Shown here: positions 26,134 to 33,662 of the stretch, in pieces
Numbering within the stretch: position 1 is the first letter of the stretch
Layout: every line of letters starts with the position of its first letter
Origin: DASVCS01 sp036381495
GTDB taxonomy: Bacteria; Gemmatimonadota; Gemmatimonadetes; Longimicrobiales; RSA9
Assembly: GCA_036381495.1 (NCBI GenBank)
Contig: DASVCS010000135.1
Span: forward strand, 186,001-250,000
Length of the DNA: 64,000 nt
Reading direction: 5' to 3'
The notes under the pieces: generated by a model
Told to the model about the DNA's origin: nothing
The model's input: only the letters and a program-made list of their open reading frames with translations
The model's database searches: none
Program-made: the position numbers and the translations under genes

Positions 26134-26691
26134 CTACCGCCCCGCCATCAGCCGCCGCATCTCCGCCGCGGTGAGGTGGGTCACCATGGCCACGCCCTCG
26201 AGTCCGACCGGCAACTCGCCCTCGAGCCCGGCCAGGTTGAGCGTCTGGGCGTAGAGAGTGCGCACGGTCCCGAGCATCTCGCGCTCCTCGGCGTCGGGGA
26301 GGTCCGGCAACTCGACGCGCCCGGCGTCGACCGCCGGGAAGAGCGGATGCCAGTACGCCTTCTGCCACTCCGGGAGCGCCTCGTACACCGCGGGCGCGAT
26401 CGCCCATTCGACTTCGATCATCGCGGCGCCATCCGCCGCCTCCCGGAACACCAGACCCTGGAGCACCCCTTCGCGCAACGGCTTGAAGTAGTGGTGCGTC
26501 CGGTACTCGCGTCCCCGGAGGAAGTGCGTGGCCACCAGATGCGTGGTGTAGCCGGCCAGCGGCCCGTCCGCCGCTCCCGTGGCCTCCGGTGCCGCGCCGA
26601 GGTCGGCGATCGACCCGAGCACGATCCCCGCGGCCAGCGCCGCGGGCATGCCGAGCAGCAGCACACGCCGCGTCTTCACCCGTCCTTCCAT
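26134..26691 (-). CDS. DUF1264 (oil-body-associated-protein-like) exported protein
   Basis: 185 residues. A signal peptide or anchor (LLLGMPAALAAGIVLGSIAD) is followed by the DUF1264 pattern: HHYFKPLREGVLQGLVFR, AAMIEVEWAIAPAVYEALPE, YWHPLFPAVDAGRVELPDLP and QTLNLAGLEGELPVG. The family includes plant OBAPs; bacterial members are uncharacterised. ATG 26691 has GGGAGG just upstream. The promoter at 26760-26788 contains a site shared with the MarR gene at 27495-28169, suggesting that regulator represses it. Family call good, function unknown. Confidence 0.75.
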   Translation of the reverse strand: MEGRVKTRRVLLLGMPAALAAGIVLGSIADLGAAPEATGAADGPLAGYTTHLVATHFLRGREYRTHHYFKPLREGVLQGLVFREAADGAAMIEVEWAIAPAVYEALPEWQKAYWHPLFPAVDAGRVELPDLPDAEEREMLGTVRTLYAQTLNLAGLEGELPVGLEGVAMVTHLTAAEMRRLMAGR

Positions 26692-26759
26692 ACGACCTCC
26701 CGTTGGATCCCTGTTCCGTGTGCGCCGCCCCTGCCGGGACGGCAACCCGAGTGCCGGCG

Positions 26760-26788
26760 ATAATAATTAGGAGTCCTGAATATTGCAA
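26760..26788 (-). promoter_or_regulatory. Promoter of the DUF1264 gene with embedded operator
   Basis: On the minus strand, TTGCAA (26788-26783), exactly 17 bases, TATTAT (26765-26760). The spacer holds TTCAGGACTCCTAA, an imperfect palindrome (26767-26780). Its other strand carries TTAGGAGTCC, which recurs on the minus strand at 28195-28186 in front of the MarR gene. A repressor bound here would block the promoter. Confidence 0.65.
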
Positions 26789-26897
26789 GGATGGTGGGTC
26801 GCCCCCGGCGCTGGCATCGGTTCGGAGCCGCGTGCGCGCGCGGACCGCGAGCGCGTCAGGAGCGGCCGGGCGGCTCGAAGCCCGCGGACGAGGTGCT

Positions 26898-27296
26898 TCA
26901 GCCCGCGGGTACCAGGCCCGCGAAGCGGCTGACGAGTGTGCCGAGCGAGGAGCCGGCGAGCATGGCCGCGATGCCGATGCCGAGACTTCCGAAGGCATAG
27001 AGCGCCGCCCGGGTCCAGGCGCCGTCCTGCGCGAGCGTGACCGTCTCGTAGCTCAGGGTGCTGAAGGTGGTGAAGGCGCCGCAGAAGCCGACCGTGAGGA
27101 GTCCGCGGAGTTCGGGGGCGAGGGGCGCGAACTCCGTGGCGCGGACGGTGAATCCGAGTGCGAGGGAGCCGAGCAGGTTCACGGCGAGCGTGCCCCATGG
27201 AAAGCGCGGGTCGGAGAGCGAGAGGATCCAGCCGCTCAAGCCGTAGCGGGCGAGCGTTCCGAGCGCGCCCCCGAGCGCGAGGCAGATCAGGTGCAT
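26898..27296 (-). CDS. crcB: Fluoride ion channel FluC/CrcB
   Basis: 132 residues, four membrane helices. Family motifs are GGALGTLARYGLSGW, WGTLAVNLLGSLALGF with its channel Asn, and GFCGAFTTFSTLSYETV with the Phe box and Na-site residues. FluC dimers expel fluoride from the cytoplasm. A single full-length copy is present, so it should act as a homodimer. A fluoride riboswitch with a terminator lies directly upstream (27319-27397), giving strong functional support. The ribosome binding site is weak. Confidence 0.96.
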   Translation of the reverse strand: MHLICLALGGALGTLARYGLSGWILSLSDPRFPWGTLAVNLLGSLALGFTVRATEFAPLAPELRGLLTVGFCGAFTTFSTLSYETVTLAQDGAWTRAALYAFGSLGIGIAAMLAGSSLGTLVSRFAGLVPAG

Positions 27297-27318
27297 GGTG
27301 CCGTTCCGGTCATGAATG

Positions 27319-27351
27319 AAAAAGCCTCCCTCGGGCCGGGCCCGTGGGAGG
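27319..27351 (-). terminator. Intrinsic terminator of the fluoride riboswitch
   Basis: On the minus strand CCTCCC pairs with GGGAGG, with an inner CGGG/CCCG stem, followed by CTTTTT. On the plus strand the parts are 27325-27330, 27346-27351 and the A-run 27319-27323. Its 5' arm overlaps the 3' end of the aptamer (ACTCCT), the classic arrangement in which ligand binding prevents termination. Confidence 0.88.
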
Positions 27352-27397
27352 AGTCATCAGCGGCGCGCGACCGCGGTTCGGGCGAACTCCATCGCCT
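27346..27397 (-). promoter_or_regulatory. Fluoride riboswitch (crcB motif) aptamer
   Basis: Read on the minus strand, the conserved blocks are GGCGATGGAGTTCGCC and, after a short CCGC/GCGG-type stem, GCTGATGACTCCT. Helices GGCG/CGCC and GAGT/ACTC can form the known pseudoknotted fold. It stands directly before crcB. A weak promoter (TTGCGC, 17 bases, CTATCG at 27415-27410) would start transcription almost at the aptamer. Fluoride should turn crcB on. Confidence 0.92.
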
Positions 27398-27494
27398 GCT
27401 GTCGTTCCACGATAGCCGCGCGGCGCGCCGGCGCGCAAGGGGGGAGAGCGCCTCGGCCGGGCCTCGCTGAGGAGGAGATCCGGTGGATGCCGGA

Positions 27495-28169
27495 TCAATC
27501 GACGGCGGCGGTCCCCGCCGCCCCCGCGCCGGCGAACGCGTGCCAGTTCGCCTCGCGCTCCGGCTCGGTGGCCTCGGCGTGGTCGGGGCAGTCGAGCCGG
27601 AGCGACCGGTCGCCGAACGGGGCGTCGACGAAGGCGCAGTGGTGCGGCCGTTCGGCATCCGGGTGGATGTTCGGCCGGAAGTAGCGGCAGGTGACGCACA
27701 TGCGGGTGACGGGGATCTGTCCCTGCTCCTGGAGCGCGCGGATCATCTTGACCAGCGACCGGAGGAGCTGCCGCTGTTCGTCGGGGGAGAGGGCATCGAC
27801 GGCGGCGAGGAGCGCGTCCGGCCATTCTGCGGAGCGCTCCGCCTCCGCCCGTCCGGCCTCCGTGATGCGGACGTGCACCACGCGCGCGTCATCTCGGGCG
27901 CGCTCCTTCTGGACGAGGCCCTTGCGCGCCAGCGCCGCCACCGCATCGCTGGCGGTGGCCGCCGTGATGGCGAGCTGCTCGGCCAGCTCGGAGACGCGGA
28001 GCCCGATCGGCGGGCGGCCGTGCAGGAGGACGAGGATCTGCGCCTGCGTCGGCGTGAGTCCGCGCGGCGCGGCATCGTGCCACGCGCGGCTGCGCAGTGC
28101 GACCGCGATACGCGCGATTCCCGCGAGCAGGCGCTCGGGCACGGTCTCGATCGTTTCGAGTTCCCGCAT
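27495..28169 (-). CDS. MarR-family regulator with C-terminal cysteine motif
   Basis: 224 residues. The MarR winged helix occupies about 20-150 (LTPTQAQILVLLHGRPPIGL; LAITAATASDAVAALARKGL; DDARVVHVRITEAGRAEAER). A C-terminal extension carries four Cys: CVTCRYFRPNIHPD, then HHCAFVDAPFGDRSLRLDCP. The spacing suggests a bound metal, perhaps zinc or an iron-sulphur cluster, for redox or metal sensing; this is inference. ATG 28169 follows GAGGGG. A TTGACA -35 and the site TTAGGAGTCC lie upstream; the same site is in the DUF1264 promoter. Confidence 0.85.
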   Translation of the reverse strand: MRELETIETVPERLLAGIARIAVALRSRAWHDAAPRGLTPTQAQILVLLHGRPPIGLRVSELAEQLAITAATASDAVAALARKGLVQKERARDDARVVHVRITEAGRAEAERSAEWPDALLAAVDALSPDEQRQLLRSLVKMIRALQEQGQIPVTRMCVTCRYFRPNIHPDAERPHHCAFVDAPFGDRSLRLDCPDHAEATEPEREANWHAFAGAGAAGTAAVD

Positions 28170-28185
28170 GGCCCCTCGTCGATAT

Positions 28186-28223
28186 GGACTCCTAAGGATC
28201 GTGGCGACGCGGGCGCTTGTCAA
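28186..28223 (-). promoter_or_regulatory. Promoter/operator region of the cysteine-bearing MarR gene
   Basis: On the minus strand a perfect TTGACA (28223-28218) is followed about 20 bases later by TTAGGAGTCC (28195-28186), the sequence shared with the DUF1264 promoter. The -10 is poor (GATCCT at 17 bases). The layout suggests autorepression by the MarR protein. Confidence 0.5.
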
Positions 28224-28283
28224 TGCGCGGCATCGCGCCGGGCCTGGAGCGCCGCCGGGCCTGCGGAGTCGCGTGGCGCCGGT

Positions 28284-29456
28284 TCATGGTGTCCGGATCG
28301 TGACGACCGCGTTCATCCCTGGCCGCAGGATGGCGGCGGTGTCCTGCGGTTGGATGAGGCGGATGCGGACCGGGATCCACTGGACGACCTTGGTGAAGTT
28401 GCCGGTCGCGTTGTCGGGGGGGAGGAGCGCGAACTCGGAGCCGGTGGCGGCGCTGAGGCTTTCGACGCGCCCGGGGAAGCTCCGGCCGGGGTAGGCATCG
28501 ACTTCGACTTCTGCGGTTGCGCCGGGGTGGACCTCGCGGATCTCGGTTTCCTTGAGGTTGGCGACGACCCAGATGTCGTCGAGGGGGACGACGCTCATGA
28601 GCGGTTGGCCGGGCTGCACGAGCTGTCCCTGTTCGACGCTCACGCGGCTCACGACGCCGGAGACGGGCGCGGTGATGCGCGTGTAGGAGAGCTGGAGCGC
28701 GGCCTGGTCGCGGGCGGCGCGGGCGGCGGTGACGCGGGCGCGGGCGGCGTCGAGGCCGGCGGCGGCGACTTCGACCTCCTGTGCGGCGGCGCGGGCGTTG
28801 CGCTCGGCGGCGGTGAGCTGTGCGCGCGCGATCTGGGCGGCGGCCTCGGCGGCATCCAACTGCTGGCGGCTGACGATGGCATCGGCGGCGAGCGGTCGAT
28901 AGCGTTGGAGGTCGGCCTGGGCGCGTTCGAAGTCGCTGCGAGCGCGGGCCACGGCGGCGTCGGCGGCGGCGGCCGCGGCGCGGGCGGCGGCCAGACGCGC
29001 CTGTGCCTGGCCGGACTGCCCCTCCTGACCCGCATCCGCGAGCGCCGCGACCAGTTCGGCTTCGGCTGCGGCCAGCCGCGCGCGTGCGTCGCGGTCGTCG
29101 AGGACGACGAGGGTCTCTCCGGCGCGGACCCGCTGATTGTCCTCGACGTGGATCGTCGTCACGTACCCGGCCACACGCGCGAGGACCGGCGTGATGTGTC
29201 CTTCGACGTGCGCGTTGTCCGTCGAGACGCGGTGGCGTCCGGTCCACCAGACGCCGAGCCCGATCGCGGCAGCGGCGAGTACGGCGATGCCGATGAGGGT
29301 GTGGGGGCGGCGTCGCCGCGCGTCCTGCCGTGTCGTCGTCGCGTGGGGGGCCGATGCCGGCGGTGCACCGGAAGTCGTTCTCGCGTCCTCCGCGCCGATC
29401 GAGCGCGTCGCCCCGTCCACGGCATCCGCGGCGGGTGGGATCGTTCTTGACGTCAT
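28284..29456 (-). CDS. HlyD/EmrA-family membrane fusion protein
   Basis: 390 residues. A 50-residue polar N-terminus precedes one membrane helix (LIGIAVLAAAAIGLGVWWTG). Then come STDNAHVEGHITPVLARVAG (first lipoyl half), a long Ala-rich coiled-coil hairpin (about 120-260), the second half ITAPVSGVVSRVSVEQGQLV and the beta-barrel domain. It bridges the DHA2 transporter and the TolC protein, as EmrA does. It follows the TolC gene by 21 bases in the same operon. Substrates are unknown. Confidence 0.9.
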   Translation of the reverse strand: MTSRTIPPAADAVDGATRSIGAEDARTTSGAPPASAPHATTTRQDARRRRPHTLIGIAVLAAAAIGLGVWWTGRHRVSTDNAHVEGHITPVLARVAGYVTTIHVEDNQRVRAGETLVVLDDRDARARLAAAEAELVAALADAGQEGQSGQAQARLAAARAAAAAADAAVARARSDFERAQADLQRYRPLAADAIVSRQQLDAAEAAAQIARAQLTAAERNARAAAQEVEVAAAGLDAARARVTAARAARDQAALQLSYTRITAPVSGVVSRVSVEQGQLVQPGQPLMSVVPLDDIWVVANLKETEIREVHPGATAEVEVDAYPGRSFPGRVESLSAATGSEFALLPPDNATGNFTKVVQWIPVRIRLIQPQDTAAILRPGMNAVVTIRTP

Positions 29457-29477
29457 GAGACCCTCGGGTCCTCCTGG

Positions 29478-30950
29478 CTAGTGAATGGTGCTGGCGACGC
29501 CGGCGGCCCGAGCGAGCTCGATGCGGGCGACGGCGGCGGCGTAATCCGCGTCGATCCGTGCATCCCGCGCCCGGTTGAGCGTGGCCTGGGCGTCGATCAA
29601 TTCGATGTTGCCCGCGATTCCGCTGGTGAAGCGCCGGCGCGCCTGTTCGAGTGCCTGACCGGCGAGGTCGAGGCGTTCGCCGGCGATCGCCTGGCGGTCC
29701 TCCGCGGCGTCGAGCGCGACGATCGCGGAGGCGATTTCGGCCTCGATCCGGCGGATGAGGTCGTCCTCGCGGACCTCCGCGGCGCGTAGCCGCGCGTCCT
29801 GCTCGTTGAGCCGGGCCTTGCGGCCGAGCCCGTCGAGCAGCGGGATCGCCACCTGCACGCCGACCTGGCGTGTGCCGAGCACATCATCGGCGCGGGGTCC
29901 GGTCCAGCCGTAGTCCGCCACGACTTCGACGCGCGGCAGGCGTTCCGCGCGGATCGCCGCGCGCGCATCGCGGAAGCCCGCCTCGCGGGCCGCCTGGGCG
30001 CGCAGCTCCGGCCGGCGGCGCCGCGCCAGCGCGAGCGCGGCATCCTGCCGTGCGTCGGCGTCCGAGGCGCCGAGCGCCGGGCCCAGTGAATCGGTGAAGG
30101 TGAAGCGGACCATGGGGTCGAGCCCGAGTGCCCGGGCCAGCGCGATCTCGGAGCGTCGCGCCTGCGACTCCGCCTCACGGACGCGCGACCGGGCGGCGGC
30201 CTCTTCGCTCCGCGCGCGGATCACGTCGAGCGCGGTGGCGACGCCTGCGTCGAGCTGCGCTCGGGCAAGCTCGCGGAGCTGACTCGCCAGGTCCGCATCC
30301 GCGCGTCGCGCGGAGAGTCGCGCTGCGTCGCGGATCGCGGTCAGGTACGCGACCGCCGCACCGTACGCGGCCGCCTCGACGGCCACGGCCGCCTCCGCCT
30401 CGGCGGCATCCAGCCCCGCACCGGCCGCGCCCAGCCGCTTCCACGCAGCCAGATCCAACAACGGCTGCCGCAGGTGCACCCGCGCATCGTAGATCGAGAA
30501 GGGGCCGATCAGGTCCGGAATCGGCGGCTGGCCCGGAAACGCGGGGAACTCGAAGCCGAAGGCGTGCCGATTGAGCGTTTGGTCCACGATCCCGCCCGTG
30601 GCGGCGATTGCCGGCAGGAGCGCAGCCCGCGCCTGGCGGCTCCGCGCATCCATCTCATCCACCCGGAGCCGCGCCAGCGCGACCGCGGGCGCATCCGCCG
30701 CGCGCATGACCGCATCGCGCAGTGAGAGCACGACCACCTCCGCCCCCGGCACCTCCGGACGCTCGCTCCGTCGCGACGCCTCCGCAGCCGCCATACGCGC
30801 CGTATCGGACGACGTCGTCCGCCTCCCCGCCCGCGCCATCACCGCCGCCGCGGCCCTCCGCGTCTGGGCCGGCGCGACACCCGGGACCGCCAGCGCCGCG
30901 GCCAACACCAGCGCCACCGTGAAATCGTGTATCCGTCGTCTCTCGATCAT
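29478..30950 (-). CDS. TolC-family outer-membrane efflux protein (second copy)
   Basis: 490 residues. Signal peptide MIERRRIHDFTVALVLAAAL ends near PGVAPAQ; a Ser/Arg-rich spacer of about 45 residues precedes the first OEP domain (VLSLRDAVMRAADAPAVALA). Long Ala/Arg/Glu helices continue to the C-terminus, which ends in VARIELARAAGVASTIH. It should form the outer-membrane duct for the EmrAB-type pump. It is distinct from the TolC protein at 5577-6911. A repeat element separates it from the MFS gene upstream, so the operon may be interrupted there. Confidence 0.9.
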   Translation of the reverse strand: MIERRRIHDFTVALVLAAALAVPGVAPAQTRRAAAAVMARAGRRTTSSDTARMAAAEASRRSERPEVPGAEVVVLSLRDAVMRAADAPAVALARLRVDEMDARSRQARAALLPAIAATGGIVDQTLNRHAFGFEFPAFPGQPPIPDLIGPFSIYDARVHLRQPLLDLAAWKRLGAAGAGLDAAEAEAAVAVEAAAYGAAVAYLTAIRDAARLSARRADADLASQLRELARAQLDAGVATALDVIRARSEEAAARSRVREAESQARRSEIALARALGLDPMVRFTFTDSLGPALGASDADARQDAALALARRRRPELRAQAAREAGFRDARAAIRAERLPRVEVVADYGWTGPRADDVLGTRQVGVQVAIPLLDGLGRKARLNEQDARLRAAEVREDDLIRRIEAEIASAIVALDAAEDRQAIAGERLDLAGQALEQARRRFTSGIAGNIELIDAQATLNRARDARIDADYAAAVARIELARAAGVASTIH

Positions 30951-30998
30951 GGTATTCTCAGGAAATCAGGCCGGGGCTCCTGCCTCCGGCCGCCTTTC

Positions 30999-31237
30999 GT
31001 GCGCGTGCGCGTGCGCGTGCGATGCGGGTGCGCGTCCCGCTCCCGCTCCCGTCGGCGCCGCAGAGGCGCCGCCCCCGTAAACGTAAACGTTCCCGCTCCC
31101 GCTCCCGCTCCCGTTCCCGGCCGTTCCCGGGCCGTCCTCCCCACCACCGCACCCCCTCCCGGGCCATCCCCAGCCCCAGCCCTAGCCCTAGCCCTAGCCC
31201 TAGCCCTAGCCCTAGCCCTAGCCCTAGCCCTAGCCCT
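30999..31237 (-). repeat. Modular GC-rich element, locus D, with nine CCCTAG units
   Basis: Read on the minus strand (sense of the MFS gene): nine CTAGGG hexamers (31233-31180) plus two GGCTGG-type units, the module with GGGAGGGGGTGCGGTGG (about 31166-31122), GGGAGCGGG repeats, the core AACGTTTACGTTTACG (31091-31076), a GGCGCC hairpin pair, GACGGGAGCGGG and a GCGCAC array (about 31037-31000). The MFS stop TAG (31232-31230) lies in the first unit. The inverted end array seen at loci A and C is missing. Confidence 0.9.
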
Positions 31238-32795
31238 CCCCAACCACCTCGATCGGCCCCGCCTCCCGCGAGCCCCGCGACAGAAACAGCACCATGGGCA
31301 CGGCGAGGAGGAAGAGGACGGCGACGAGCATGAAGATGCGGTTGTACGCGAGGACCGCGGCCTGGCGACCGATTTCGAGGTCGAGGAGCCGGAGCGCGCG
31401 CCGGGAGGCCGTCCAGCCGTCCACGCCGGCCGCGCGCATGCCGGCGGTGACCATCGCCATCCAGTGTTGCGACGTCGCGTCGAACGGCGTGACATGGGCC
31501 GCGAGGATGGCGTGAAAGCGCGCCTGGCCGCGGGTCAGTTCCGTGGCCGCCAGCGCGATCCCCACGCTGCCGAAGACCTGCCGGACCACGTTGTAGAGCC
31601 CCGTCGCCGCCGTCATCTTCGGGCGCTCGATCTGTGCCAGTGCGGCCGTGCTGAGCGCGACGAAGATCAGGCTGAAGCCCACGCCCTGCCAGAGCTGGGG
31701 GAAGAAGATGTCCCAGAAGCCGACGTCGAGCGACAGGCGACCCAGGTCCCAGAACGAGTAGGCGCTGACGGCCAGCCCCGCGCCGACCAACGTGCGGGGG
31801 CCGACCGCGTTGTAGAGCCGTCCGGCGACCGGCATCAGCACGGCCATCGCGAGGCTGCGTGGCATGAGTGCGAGCCCCGAGTCCATGGCCGAGTAGCCGA
31901 GCAGGCGTTGCAGGAAGAGCGGCAGCAGGAACAGCGTCCCGAACAGTCCCATCCCGAGTACGCCGCCGAGCGCCGTCGCCGAGGTGAACGCGCCGTTCTT
32001 CAGGATCCGCAGGTCCACGGCGGGACGATCGGCCACCAGCTCCCGCCAGACGAAGCACGCGAGCCCGACCGTCGCGACGACGGCGAGCGCCGTGATCATC
32101 GTGGATTCGAACCAGTCCTCGCGCTCTCCGCTCTCGAGCATGAGCTGGAGTGCGCCGAGCCCGACCGTCAGCAGCCCGACCCCGAGGAAGTCGATCTTCC
32201 CGGTGTCCCGCACCAGGTACGGCGGATCTTCGATGTTGCGGGTGACCAGCAGGACGTTGAGTACGCCGATCGGGATGTTGATGTAGAAGACCCACGGCCA
32301 GGTGTACTGGTCCGTGATCCACCCGCCGAGCGTCGGGCCGATCGCCGGCGCCAGCACCACGCCCATCCCGTACAGCCCCATCGCCATCCCCTGCTCCTCG
32401 GCGGGAAAGGCCTCCCGCAGGATGGCTTGCGAGACCGTGATCAACACCCCGCCACCAACCCCCTGGAGCACCCGGAACAGCACCATCACCGGCAGGCTCC
32501 GCGCCATCCCGCACGCCATCGAGCTGACCGTGAAGAGAATGACGCTGGCGAGGTAGAACCGCTTCCGCCCGAACCTCGCGCTCAGGAGCGCCGTGATCGG
32601 CATCAGGATGACGCTCGAGAGCAGGTAGCCCGAGACCACCCACGTGATCTGCTCGACCGTCGCGCCGAGCGTCGCCGTCATGTCCGGCAGCGCGACGTTC
32701 ACGATGCTGGAATCCAACACGGCCATGATCGTTCCCGTCATGACCGTGCCCGCGACCACCCACTTGTTCGACTCCGCCTCCCCGACCCCCGTCAT
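31230..32795 (-). CDS. EmrB/QacA-type (DHA2) drug:H+ antiporter
   Basis: 521 residues with about 14 membrane helices. Motif A appears in ALLSARFGRKRFYLASVILF, motif C in VVLAPAIGPTLGGWIT, and the DHA2 N-terminal segment is VLDSSIVNVALPDMTATLGA. It exports hydrophobic compounds using the proton gradient, through the EmrA and TolC proteins downstream. ATG 32795 has GGAGG nine bases upstream. The last codons (GGC TAG) come from the hexamer array. A MarR gene lies upstream in the same direction. Confidence 0.92.
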   Translation of the reverse strand: MTGVGEAESNKWVVAGTVMTGTIMAVLDSSIVNVALPDMTATLGATVEQITWVVSGYLLSSVILMPITALLSARFGRKRFYLASVILFTVSSMACGMARSLPVMVLFRVLQGVGGGVLITVSQAILREAFPAEEQGMAMGLYGMGVVLAPAIGPTLGGWITDQYTWPWVFYINIPIGVLNVLLVTRNIEDPPYLVRDTGKIDFLGVGLLTVGLGALQLMLESGEREDWFESTMITALAVVATVGLACFVWRELVADRPAVDLRILKNGAFTSATALGGVLGMGLFGTLFLLPLFLQRLLGYSAMDSGLALMPRSLAMAVLMPVAGRLYNAVGPRTLVGAGLAVSAYSFWDLGRLSLDVGFWDIFFPQLWQGVGFSLIFVALSTAALAQIERPKMTAATGLYNVVRQVFGSVGIALAATELTRGQARFHAILAAHVTPFDATSQHWMAMVTAGMRAAGVDGWTASRRALRLLDLEIGRQAAVLAYNRIFMLVAVLFLLAVPMVLFLSRGSREAGPIEVVGEG

Positions 32796-32895
32796 CCCCG
32801 CTTCGCCTCCTGCCGTCCTTCCGATCGCGTGAACCCGCGCGCCACGCGCCACTCCACCACGAGCGGCTCGCGCCACCGCCCGCGTGAACCTCGCA

Positions 32896-33417
32896 TCACG
32901 CCTCCTCCCCCGCGGCCGAAGCACCGCCGGCGGGCGCCCCCGCCACACCCTCGCTCCAGCACGACGGCCGCACCAGCGGCACCAGCAGCGCCATCGCTCG
33001 CCGGACCGCCTCCCGCTCCTCCGCGGACAGCGGCGCGAGCCGCTCCGCGATCGTCCGGTGCGCCCCCTCCAGCACGGCCTCGAGCTTGCGCCGGCCCGCC
33101 GGCAGAACCCGCAGCGCCAGCCGCCGCCGGTCCGCCGGGTCCTGCTCCCGCGCCACCCACCCCCGCGCCACCAGATCATCCACCAGCTTCGACGTCGTCG
33201 GCGCACCCAGCCCCACGTGCTCCGAGACGTCCGACAGCGATGCGCCCGGATGCCACTTCAGGTACCCGAGCGCCCGCAGAGCCGAGACCGACAGCCCGTC
33301 CGGCCGCCGCTTCCGCACCTCGCTCCGCACGATCCGCATCACGAGCAACGTGGCCTCGGCCACGGCCGCCGCGACCGCCGCGGCATCGGAATCATTTCGA
33401 TGATCGAAATGTGTCAT
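32896..33417 (-). CDS. MarR-family transcriptional regulator of the EmrAB-TolC set
   Basis: About 173 residues from ATG 33417. The winged helix covers about 30-130: RPDGLSVSALRALGYLKWHP, ASLSDVSEHVGLGAPTTSKL, and VAREQDPADRRRLALRVLPA. Position directly before the efflux transporter and the palindrome over its first codons suggest a local repressor of the pump. The start is uncertain, because the palindrome 33393-33411 would lie inside the coding region; a start further upstream or downstream cannot be excluded. The C-terminal 25 residues are Ala/Gly-rich. Confidence 0.85.
   Translation of the reverse strand: MTHFDHRNDSDAAAVAAAVAEATLLVMRIVRSEVRKRRPDGLSVSALRALGYLKWHPGASLSDVSEHVGLGAPTTSKLVDDLVARGWVAREQDPADRRRLALRVLPAGRRKLEAVLEGAHRTIAERLAPLSAEEREAVRRAMALLVPLVRPSCWSEGVAGAPAGGASAAGEEA
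33393..33411. promoter_or_regulatory. Perfect 19-bp palindrome at the start of the efflux MarR gene
   Basis: CATTTCGATGATCGAAATG is a perfect inverted repeat of nine bases on each side of one central base. It lies over codons 3-9 of the MarR gene, next to its start codon. Size and symmetry are those of a MarR operator, so it probably serves autoregulation of the marR-emrB unit. Confidence 0.65.
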
Positions 33418-33662
33418 CCACGAAGAATAGAAGGGCGCCGGCCGGCGCGCAAGGGGTGTAGGGCAGGGGAGGGGACAGGCGCGGCTGGTGGCGGAACGCC
33501 GGACCATGCCGCGGGCGTCGCGGCGGGTTTCCGCCATGGGCAACCCTCCTTGCGCGCGCTCGCGTCGGAAGGAAGGTTGGGAGCGGCGCGCGCCGGTGCG
33601 GTGGTGACTCCGCCGGTGATGGTCCGGGGTCCCGACCGAATCCATCTTCATGGGAGGCCGCG

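Noticed and set aside
31180..31233. Telomere-like repeats as a linear chromosome end
   Set aside because: Genes continue on both sides without a break, similar arrays occur at three other internal loci, and the array belongs to a larger repeat element.
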